From contig JABFXB010000089.1 in NCBI GenBank assembly GCA_013361975.1, forward strand, positions 1-7,143: a stretch of 7,143 bases of DNA, in the 5' to 3' direction. The stretch's first letter is position 1, and each line of letters opens with the position of its first letter. This document shows positions 1 through 5,141 of this stretch, one piece after another. The notes under the pieces are model-generated. The model was not told where the DNA came from. It did not search any database and was given only the letters and a program-made list of their open reading frames with translations. The DNA comes from Dermatophilaceae bacterium. Its GTDB lineage: Bacteria; Actinomycetota; Actinomycetes; Actinomycetales; Dermatophilaceae. Made by a program: the position numbers and the translations under genes.

Positions 1-21
1 GACGCCCTTCGGTCCGCCGAG

Positions 22-33
22 CACCCTAGGGTG
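22..33 (+). promoter_or_regulatory. Putative leaderless -10 box of pncB inside a 12-bp palindrome
   Basis: The sequence CACCCTAGGGTG is a perfect 12-bp palindrome. Within it, TAGGGT (27-32) fits the actinobacterial TANNNT -10 consensus, and exactly 7 nt separate it from an in-frame GTG at 40. This is the usual geometry of leaderless transcripts in Actinobacteria, where transcription begins at the first base of the start codon. No convincing -35 hexamer is visible in the 21 bases upstream, and no Shine-Dalgarno sequence precedes any candidate start. The palindrome could also be an operator, since a protein bound there would block the promoter directly. The -10 assignment is an inference from spacing; the palindrome itself is directly visible. 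Confidence 0.5.
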
Positions 34-39
34 ATGAGG

Positions 40-1353
40 GTGAGCCCGACGAGCCCTCGCGCCGCGAGCACGGCGCTGCTGACCGACCACTACGAGCTGA
101 CCATGCTCCAGGCGGCGCTCGCCTCGGGAGAGGCGCACCGCCGTTGCGTGTTCGAGGCGTTCGCGCGACGGCTGCCCGACGGGCGCCGCTACGGCGTCAT
201 CGGCGGCACGGGCCGGGTGCTCGAGGCGCTCGAGCGGTTCCGCTTCGGCGACGACGAGCTGCGCTTCCTGTCGGACAACAAGGTCGTCGACCGGGCCACC
301 GTCGACTGGCTCGCGTCCTACCGGTTCTCGGGCGACGTGAGCGGCTACGCCGAGGGCGAGTGCTACTTCCCGCAGTCACCCGTGCTCGTCGTCGAGTCGA
401 CGTTCGCGGAGGGTGTCATCCTCGAGACGCTCGTCCTCTCGATCCTCAACCACGACACGGCGATCGCGTCCGCCGCCTCGCGCATGACGTCGGCTGCGGG
501 CGGTCGGCCGTGCATCGAGATGGGGTCGCGCCGCACGCATGAGGAGTCGGCGGTCGCCGCGGCCCGAGCGGCCTACGTGGCCGGGTTCGACGCGACGAGC
601 AACCTCGAGGCGGGCCGGCGCTACGGCGTCCCCACGACGGGCACGGCGGCACACGCCTTCACGCTGCTCTACGACTCCGAGAAGGAGGCGTTCACGGCGC
701 AGGTCGAGTCGCTCGGCAAGGGCACGACCCTGCTCGTGGACACCTACGACGTCAAGACGGCGGTGGCTCTCGCCATGGAGATCGCGGGACCGGAGCTCGG
801 GGCGGTCCGGCTCGACTCCGGCGACCTGCTGATCCAGGCGACCGAGGTGCGCGCCCAGCTCGACGAGGCCGGTAACACCGACACCCGCATCATCGTCACG
901 TCCGACCTCGACGAGTACGCCATCGCCGCGCTGGCCGCCGGGCCCGTGGGCGGCTACGGGGTCGGCACGGCGCTCGTGACCGGTTCCGGCGCTCCCACCG
1001 CGTCGATGGTCTACAAGCTCGTCCAGCGCGAGGACGCCGCCGGCGTGATGCAGGGGGTGGCCAAGAAGAGCAAGGACAAGACATCGGTCGGCGGCCGCAA
1101 GTGGGCCATGCGGCGGCGCGGGGGCGACGGGGTGGCCCAGGCCGAGGTCATCGGCATCGGCGAGCGACCCCGCGACGACGGTGACGACCGGCCGCTCATG
1201 AACGAGCTGGTGCGCGGTGGCGAGGTCGTCGACCACCAGGACATCCACGAGGCACGGGCTCGCCACGACGCCTCGCGCGCCGAGCTCCCGCGCGCCGCCA
1301 CCCAGCTCTCGCGCGGCGAGCCGGTGATCCCCACCATCTACGAGGAGGACTGA
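40..1353 (+). CDS. pncB: Nicotinate phosphoribosyltransferase (NAD salvage)
   Basis: This cytoplasmic enzyme condenses nicotinate with PRPP, coupled to ATP hydrolysis, to give nicotinate mononucleotide in the Preiss-Handler route to NAD. The N-terminal block STALLTDHYELTML is typical of actinobacterial members. Further family marks are the GSRRTHEESA segment, the GTAAHAF segment whose histidine (codon 652-654) matches the transiently phosphorylated catalytic His, and VRLDSGDL (about 808-831) in the phosphoribosyl-binding part of the barrel. The length of about 437 residues is normal. The start is uncertain: GTG 31, ATG 34 and GTG 40 are all in frame. I prefer 40 because a TANNNT box lies 7 nt upstream and no ribosome binding site supports the others. 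The 3' end carries the ribosome binding site of pncA, so the two genes are probably cotranscribed. The product call is secure; the exact start is not. Confidence 0.95.
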   Translation: MSPTSPRAASTALLTDHYELTMLQAALASGEAHRRCVFEAFARRLPDGRRYGVIGGTGRVLEALERFRFGDDELRFLSDNKVVDRATVDWLASYRFSGDVSGYAEGECYFPQSPVLVVESTFAEGVILETLVLSILNHDTAIASAASRMTSAAGGRPCIEMGSRRTHEESAVAAARAAYVAGFDATSNLEAGRRYGVPTTGTAAHAFTLLYDSEKEAFTAQVESLGKGTTLLVDTYDVKTAVALAMEIAGPELGAVRLDSGDLLIQATEVRAQLDEAGNTDTRIIVTSDLDEYAIAALAAGPVGGYGVGTALVTGSGAPTASMVYKLVQREDAAGVMQGVAKKSKDKTSVGGRKWAMRRRGGDGVAQAEVIGIGERPRDDGDDRPLMNELVRGGEVVDHQDIHEARARHDASRAELPRAATQLSRGEPVIPTIYEED

Positions 1354-1356
1354 GCC

Positions 1357-1992
1357 ATGGTCGAATCCAGCACAGTGAACCCGTCCGATGCTTCCTCGGG
1401 CACCAGGCGCGCGCTCGTGATCGTCGACGTCCAGAACGACTTCTGCGAGGGCGGCTCGCTCGCCGTCGAGGGCGGTGCCGAGGTGGCGCGTCAGGTCAGC
1501 GAGCACGTGAGCCGCCATGCCGCCGACTACGACCACGTCGTGGCCACGGCCGACTGGCACGTCGACCCGGGCGACCACTTCTCGCAGACGCCCGACTTCG
1601 TCGACACGTGGCCCGTCCACTGCGTCGCCGGCAGCGAGGGCGCCGAGTTCCACCCGCGACTCGCGGGCGCCCTCGGCCACGTCGAGGCGGTCTTCCGCAA
1701 GGGCGAGCACGCCGCCGCCTACAGCGGGTTCGAGGGCCGGTCCGACGACGACGAGCACGCTCCGCTGGCCGCTTGGCTGAGGGAGCGTGGAGTCACGCAG
1801 GTCGACGTCGTCGGCATCGCCACCGACCACTGCGTGCGGGCGACGGCTCTCGACGCGCGGCGTGAGGGCCTGCACACGACCGTGCTGCTGGACCTGACGG
1901 CAGGCGTCGCACGCCCGACCACCGATGCTGCGCTGGCACAGCTGGGCGAGGCCGGGGTGAGGCTGCTCGGGGCCCCGACCGTCGCCGGCTGA
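1357..1992 (+). CDS. pncA: Nicotinamidase / pyrazinamidase
   Basis: This enzyme hydrolyses nicotinamide to nicotinate and ammonia, feeding the phosphoribosyltransferase encoded just upstream; the family also activates pyrazinamide in mycobacteria. The 211-residue protein has a single isochorismatase-like fold. The catalytic triad of the family is present: Asp24 in VDVQNDF, Lys115 in FRKGEH and Cys159 in ATDHCVRATA. The metal ligands Asp66, His68 and His74 (DWHVDPGDH) and His88 (WPVHC) are intact, as is the AAYSGFEG motif. It is very similar in pattern to Mycobacterium tuberculosis PncA but has an N-terminal extension of about 16 residues before the first strand. The ATG follows the pncB stop by 3 nt, and a GAGGAGG Shine-Dalgarno (1342-1348) lies within the last pncB codons, so the pair is very likely translationally linked. 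Confidence 0.96.
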   Translation: MVESSTVNPSDASSGTRRALVIVDVQNDFCEGGSLAVEGGAEVARQVSEHVSRHAADYDHVVATADWHVDPGDHFSQTPDFVDTWPVHCVAGSEGAEFHPRLAGALGHVEAVFRKGEHAAAYSGFEGRSDDDEHAPLAAWLRERGVTQVDVVGIATDHCVRATALDARREGLHTTVLLDLTAGVARPTTDAALAQLGEAGVRLLGAPTVAG

Positions 1993-1999
1993 CCGCACA

Positions 2000-2025
2000 G
2001 CGCGTCGCCCCCGAGAGCGACGCGC
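2000..2025. terminator. GC-rich hairpin between convergent genes
   Basis: A perfect 9-bp inverted repeat, GCGCGTCGC (2000-2008) and GCGACGCGC (2017-2025), encloses an 8-nt loop. It starts 8 nt after the pncA stop and ends 26 nt before the stop codon of the convergent secreted-protein gene, so it could serve transcripts from both strands. No U-tract follows on either strand, which is common for presumed terminators in high-GC actinobacteria. The hairpin is certain; its terminator role is inferred from position. Confidence 0.6.
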
Positions 2026-2051
2026 CGCGCTGGGCCGGACCTTTCAGCGGG

Positions 2052-2870
2052 TCACTTGCCGTTACGGCTCACCTGCACCGTCTGCTCGACGAACGAGGTG
2101 CCGCAGTCGAAGTCGCCGCAGGCGAAGACCACGCTCACGTTCGCGGCCTTGCCGCCGGCGAAGAGCCCGTTGTCGGAGAACGCGACAGCCTCCCAAGGGT
2201 GCACGGCGCCGTCGCACTCGAGCGGCGACGCGAAGAAGAAGCCGCTGATCTTGGTGCGGCCGACGCGCTGGACGACCGAGCCCTCCACGTCGCTGGAGAA
2301 GCCGTTCGCGTTCGAGCACGAGTACGTGCCCGTGAGCCGCATCGAGCCGTCCTTGAAGGCGGTGGCGCGGGGGTCGACCGTCAGCGTCGAGACCGGCGCG
2401 GGCCCGAGGTCCTGGAACCTCGCGACGAGGTTGCCGCCAGTCACGCCGACGGTGTCGGAGAACGCCATCACGGAGTAGGTGGTGCCCGCACCGCCGCGCA
2501 CCGCGGCGACACCGGGCCCGCAGGCGACGACGAATCCGCCTGCCGCGGGGTCACCCTCGACGATCATGGCCCCGGCCGAGAAGCTCGATCCCGTGACGTC
2601 GACGAGCAGCCCGTTGCCGGTCGTGTCGGTGTACGTGAACCAGACGCTGCCGTTCGTGGCCGGCGCGCCGCACTGCTGGTTCAGGCGGGCGTCGACCGCG
2701 TCGGTCGTCGCCTCGGCAGTGGACTGCATGACGGTATCCGGGACGGACGCGACGACCGTGGCTCCGGCGGGGGTGTCGTTGTCCGGAGGTGCAGCGACGG
2801 CGGTCGTCGCACCGAGGGGTGCGAGCAGAGCGGCTGCGGCGAGGACGACGAGAAGGCGTGGTGCTCTCAT
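2052..2870 (-). CDS. Secreted protein of unknown function with N-terminal signal peptide
   Basis: The 272-residue protein begins with a clear Sec-type signal peptide: basic residues at 2 and 5 (MRAPR), a hydrophobic stretch from about 6 to 20, and an AVA/A cleavage site near residues 24-27. The mature part looks all-beta. Residues about 28-152, opening with PPDNDTPAGAT and containing SVWFTY, resemble the beta-sandwich modules common in exported actinobacterial proteins. Residues about 160-270 (starting TLTVDPRATA, with LTGTYSC, ECDGAVHPWE and TVQVSRNGK) resemble small secreted domains such as DUF6299; this match is from memory and tentative. Six cysteines (67, 117, 185, 219, 251, 256) could form three disulfides. 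There is no LPXTG motif, lipobox or transmembrane anchor, so release into the medium or wall space is likely. No catalytic motif is recognised. The Shine-Dalgarno is weak (GGGGAA about 5 nt before the ATG). It is a single-gene unit, convergent with pncA. Confidence 0.85.
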   Translation of the reverse strand: MRAPRLLVVLAAAALLAPLGATTAVAAPPDNDTPAGATVVASVPDTVMQSTAEATTDAVDARLNQQCGAPATNGSVWFTYTDTTGNGLLVDVTGSSFSAGAMIVEGDPAAGGFVVACGPGVAAVRGGAGTTYSVMAFSDTVGVTGGNLVARFQDLGPAPVSTLTVDPRATAFKDGSMRLTGTYSCSNANGFSSDVEGSVVQRVGRTKISGFFFASPLECDGAVHPWEAVAFSDNGLFAGGKAANVSVVFACGDFDCGTSFVEQTVQVSRNGK

Positions 2871-2893
2871 GGACTTTCCCCATTCCCTGTGGT

Positions 2894-2913
2894 GGCGTCC
2901 TCCGTTGGACGCC
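2894..2913 (-). repeat. Inverted repeat in the leader of the secreted-protein gene
   Basis: Seven-base arms GGCGTCC (2894-2900) and GGACGCC (2907-2913) flank a 6-nt spacer, 23 nt upstream of the start codon of the secreted-protein gene. Read on the minus strand, GTGG and CCAC segments outside the arms can extend the pairing across an asymmetric bulge. It could be an RNA hairpin in the 5' leader or a protein-binding site. No riboswitch family that I know matches it. The repeat is directly visible; its function is unknown. Confidence 0.45.
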
Positions 2914-3040
2914 TGCCTCCACTAGACCGCGGTGCTCCCGACCCGGTTGCACAGACGCCGGATCTCCTTACGAACTCTTTACGTTCGCGACCCATCTGAC
3001 CGAAAGGGTTGTGCCATCTCATTGCTCGCGTGTCGATACC

Positions 3041-3078
3041 TCTGTCGCCGAGCCTGCGCGCAACGGCCGGGCGACAGA
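3041..3078 (-). terminator. Putative terminator hairpin downstream of the iclR-type gene
   Basis: A perfect 9-bp inverted repeat, TCTGTCGCC (3041-3049) and GGCGACAGA (3070-3078), with a 20-nt GC-rich spacer, begins 17 nt past the stop codon of the minus-strand regulator gene. Its position suits termination of the hmgA-iclR transcript. No U-tract follows it. The role is inferred from position and pairing. The remainder of the gap to the secreted-protein gene (about 2914-3040) holds no gene, RNA or convincing promoter that I can identify. Confidence 0.5.
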
Positions 3079-3095
3079 CGCGGAGGGGGCGCGTC

Positions 3096-3779
3096 TTACC
3101 GGAGAACGGCCCGCAGCACCGTGGCGGCGTGCTGGAGGCGGGGGCCGACGCTGCGGGCGTCCAGGGGCTCGAGCGACACGACCCCGACCGAGGCCTCGAC
3201 GCCGCCCGGAAGCACGTCGGCGCCGACACCGAGCGGCACCGCCAGCCCGTGCGCACCCGCCTGCAGCTCGCCGTCGGTCGCGACGGGTCCGGCTCGCCCG
3301 GCGCGGCCCGCCAGGATGGCGCGCCCGGCCGCTCCCTGGTCGAGCCGGTGCCGGGCCCCTGACCGGTAGGCCACGTGGAAGTCGGTCCACGACGGCTCGA
3401 CGACGACCAGGGCGAGCGCCTCGTCCCCCTCGGCGATGGTGAGGTGGGCCGTGGCCCCGACCGCGTCGGCGAGCTCGCGCAACACGGGACGTGCCTCGGC
3501 TCGGACGATGGGCGTCACCGCCGCGGCGAGTCGGCTGACGCCCAGACCCAGGCGCACGCGCCCGTCGGTCGCTCGCGAGACGAGGCGGTGCTCCTCGAGG
3601 GTCGCGACGAGGCGGTAGACCACCGGCCGCCCGACGCCCAGCGCGGCGGCGAGCTCCGTGACGGTGAGCCCTGCACTGCCGGTCTCCCCCGCCAACGCCT
3701 CGAGCACCCTGATGCCGCGGTCGAGCGTCTGTGAGGACTCGGCTCTCGCCGGGGCCCCAGCGGCCTCTGGGCCGGGCAC
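3096..3779 (-). CDS. IclR-family transcriptional regulator, probable controller of the homogentisate genes
   Basis: The 227-residue protein has the two-part IclR layout. Residues about 17-85 form a winged helix-turn-helix: LTVTELAAALGV is helix 2 plus the turn, GRPVVYRLVATLEEHRLV is the recognition helix region, and DGRVRLG is the wing. Residues about 90-227 form the effector-binding domain, with the QGAAGRAILAG segment typical of the family. It is slightly shorter than the usual 250 or so residues. The GTG start lies 5 nt after the hmgA stop, and a GGAGGG Shine-Dalgarno (3789-3794) sits 9 nt before it inside the end of hmgA, so it is cotranscribed with hmgA. IclR proteins often control adjacent aromatic catabolism genes as repressors or activators that sense a pathway intermediate. 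A homogentisate or related effector is an inference from context. Its likely targets are palindromes in the hmgA/fahA divergent region. Confidence 0.9.
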   Translation of the reverse strand: MPGPEAAGAPARAESSQTLDRGIRVLEALAGETGSAGLTVTELAAALGVGRPVVYRLVATLEEHRLVSRATDGRVRLGLGVSRLAAAVTPIVRAEARPVLRELADAVGATAHLTIAEGDEALALVVVEPSWTDFHVAYRSGARHRLDQGAAGRAILAGRAGRAGPVATDGELQAGAHGLAVPLGVGADVLPGGVEASVGVVSLEPLDARSVGPRLQHAATVLRAVLR

Positions 3780-3784
3780 GCTGG

Positions 3785-5059
3785 TCAGCCCTCCGAGTGG
3801 GCGCCGCCGGGCCCGGGCATTCCGCGCAGTCCCTTGGACCAGGAGGCCGCGTAGACCCCGTCGTCGACGGCCAGACCGCCCTCACCCAGCTCGAGGGGAC
3901 GGAAGGTGTCGACCATGACCGCCAGCTCGTCGAACCGATCCACGCCGAGGGATCCCTCGGTCGCACCCGGCTGCGGCCCGTGCGGGTGACCCCCGGGGTG
4001 CACCGAAATCGACCCCTTGCCGATGCCCGAGCCCTTGCGCGCCTCGTAGTCTCCGTCGACGTAGAACATGATCTCGTCGCTGTCGACGTTCGAGTGGTAG
4101 TAGGGCACCGGGATCGCGAGGGGGTGGTAGTCGACCTTGCGCGGCACGAAGTTGCAGATGACGAAGTTCCAGCCCTCGAAGACCTGGTGCACCGGTGGCG
4201 GCTGGTGGATGCGCCCGGTGATCGGCTCGAAGTCGCGCACGTTGAAGACGTACGGGTAGAGGCAACCGTCCCACCCGACGACGTCGAGCGGGTGGAACGG
4301 CAGCGTGTGGATCGTGCCGACGACGCCACCGGGCCCGTTGCCCCGGTGCTTGATGTAGACGTCGGTCTGCTCGTCGGGGTCGGCCCCGACGTCCTCGGCG
4401 AGCAGCGGACCGTCGGGCTGGCGCAGGTCGCGCTCGCAATAGGGGGCGTGCTCGAGCAGCTGGCCGTACTTGCTCAGGTAGCGCTTCGGCGGCGCGATGT
4501 GGCTGTTCGCCTCGATGCAGTAGACGCGGAGCGGGTCCTTGGTCGAGCGCTTCGGGATCCAGCGGTGCGTCGTCGCGCGCGGCAGGATGACGTAGTCGCC
4601 CTCCCCCACCTCGAACGAGCCGAACACGGTCTCGACGCGAGCAGCGCCGCGCTCGACATACACGCACTCGTCGCCGATGCCGTTGCGGTACCACGGGCTC
4701 GGTTGTGCCGCAACGGCATACGAGATGCGCACGTCGCCGTTGCCGAGCACGAGACGTCTCCCGTTCACGACGTCGGTGGATCGCACCGCCTTCGTGTCGA
4801 AGAGGTCGTGCAGCTTGAGGTGACGTGGTACGAGGGGGTGGTTCGGGGTCGTCGACTGGTCGGGCAGCTCCCACACCGCGGCCGCGACCGTGGTCGACGG
4901 GATGTTGCGGTGGTAGAGCAGCGAACTGTCGGAGCTGAATCCCTCCTCACCCATGAGCTCCTCGTAGTAGAGCTCGCCCGGCGCGCGGCCCTTGGCGGGA
5001 CGGCGGTGCTGGGTGTGCCGCTTGGGCGGGATGTCTCCGAGAGCCTGGTAGTGCGCCAC
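3785..5059 (-). CDS. hmgA: Homogentisate 1,2-dioxygenase
   Basis: This Fe(II) extradiol-type dioxygenase opens homogentisate to 4-maleylacetoacetate in tyrosine and phenylalanine degradation. The 424-residue protein is a bicupin: an N-terminal beta domain (about 1-265) with NGDVRISYAV, EVGEGDYVILPRATTHRW and RVYCIEANSHIAPPKRYLSKYGQ, and a C-terminal iron-binding cupin. By alignment to the human enzyme, the iron ligands are His322 (PYYHSN), an acidic residue at Glu329 or Asp328, and His360 (HPHGP). His285 (GRIHQPP) sits where the active-site histidine should be. The sequence is the divergent bacterial type, and the YYH-to-YEA segment is one residue longer than in human or Pseudomonas enzymes. 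I chose the GTG start at 5059 (protein MAHYQALGD) because a GGAGAGG Shine-Dalgarno lies 9 nt upstream. The reading frame stays open far upstream, but that part is antisense to other genes. It heads an operon with the iclR-type gene and diverges from the fahA arm. Confidence 0.93.
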   Translation of the reverse strand: MAHYQALGDIPPKRHTQHRRPAKGRAPGELYYEELMGEEGFSSDSSLLYHRNIPSTTVAAAVWELPDQSTTPNHPLVPRHLKLHDLFDTKAVRSTDVVNGRRLVLGNGDVRISYAVAAQPSPWYRNGIGDECVYVERGAARVETVFGSFEVGEGDYVILPRATTHRWIPKRSTKDPLRVYCIEANSHIAPPKRYLSKYGQLLEHAPYCERDLRQPDGPLLAEDVGADPDEQTDVYIKHRGNGPGGVVGTIHTLPFHPLDVVGWDGCLYPYVFNVRDFEPITGRIHQPPPVHQVFEGWNFVICNFVPRKVDYHPLAIPVPYYHSNVDSDEIMFYVDGDYEARKGSGIGKGSISVHPGGHPHGPQPGATEGSLGVDRFDELAVMVDTFRPLELGEGGLAVDDGVYAASWSKGLRGMPGPGGAHSEG

Positions 5060-5068
5060 GGGTGAGGA

Positions 5069-5075
5069 CCTCTCC
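5069..5075 (-). promoter_or_regulatory. Shine-Dalgarno fixing the GTG start of hmgA
   Basis: On the minus strand GGAGAGG lies 9 nt before the GTG at 5059-5057. The frame remains open for hundreds of codons upstream, so this site and the homology boundary (MAHYQALGDIPPKRH) decide the start. Confidence 0.75.
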
Positions 5076-5083
5076 GTCGAGCG

Positions 5084-5100
5084 CGTCCGCTGAGCGGACG
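5084..5100. promoter_or_regulatory. 17-bp palindrome in the hmgA leader
   Basis: CGTCCGCT-G-AGCGGACG is a perfect palindrome with 8-bp arms around one central base, placed 24 nt upstream of the hmgA start codon and just behind its Shine-Dalgarno. It could be an operator or, in RNA, a short GC hairpin in the hmgA leader. The arms pair perfectly only down to a 1-nt centre; a real RNA hairpin would use a 3-nt or larger loop (TCA). Its sequence differs from the nearby palindrome at 5110-5125, so one regulator is unlikely to read both in the same way. Confidence 0.5.
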
Positions 5101-5109
5101 GCGGTGTAT

Positions 5110-5125
5110 CACTATTGCAACAGTG
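5110..5125. promoter_or_regulatory. Candidate operator between hmgA and the fahA arm
   Basis: CACTATTGCAACAGTG is a 16-bp palindrome with one mismatched pair: CACT and AGTG outside, a TTGCAA core inside. It lies directly upstream of the presumed -10 box of the rightward genes (5129-5134), overlapping where their -35 region should be, and in the region where the leftward hmgA promoter must also be. The size and symmetry suit a dimeric regulator such as the IclR protein encoded behind hmgA. The palindrome is directly seen; the binding partner is inferred. Confidence 0.55.
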
Positions 5126-5128
5126 GGG

Positions 5129-5134
5129 TACGCT
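5129..5134 (+). promoter_or_regulatory. Putative leaderless -10 box for the unknown gene and fahA
   Basis: TACGCT fits TANNNT and ends 7 nt before the ATG at 5142, the same geometry as in front of pncB. There is no Shine-Dalgarno before this ATG, which supports a leaderless transcript starting at or beside 5142. A -35 element is not evident; the palindrome at 5110-5125 lies where activator or repressor contact would be effective. Confidence 0.5.
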
Positions 5135-5141
5135 CCCGGTC

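Noticed and set aside
376..1998. 540-codon open frame on the minus strand opposite pncB and pncA
   Set aside because: It is antisense to two well-supported genes, and its composition is repetitive R/V/D/G as expected from the complement of GC-rich codons. No domain is recognisable.
2971..2987. CGAAC...GTTCG resembling an actinobacterial LexA (SOS) box
   Set aside because: The arms are separated by 7 nt, whereas the LexA box needs 4 nt, and the nearby gene encodes a secreted protein with no DNA-damage link.
2199..2999. 266-codon plus-strand frame opposite the secreted-protein gene
   Set aside because: The minus-strand frame has a genuine signal peptide and a plausible exported domain, while this frame is arginine/glycine-rich and featureless.
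3019..4329. 436-codon minus-strand frame covering iclR and half of hmgA
   Set aside because: It is an out-of-frame reading rich in Arg/Ser/Thr that overlaps two genes with clear family motifs on the same strand.
3731..5065. 444-codon plus-strand open frame opposite hmgA
   Set aside because: It is complementary to a well-conserved dioxygenase gene and has no motif of its own; such open antisense frames are common at this GC content.
5115..5141. Nine-codon N-terminal extension of the unknown protein starting at TTG 5115
   Set aside because: The TTG lies inside a palindromic operator and before the likely -10 box, and has no ribosome binding site. The ATG at 5142 fits better.
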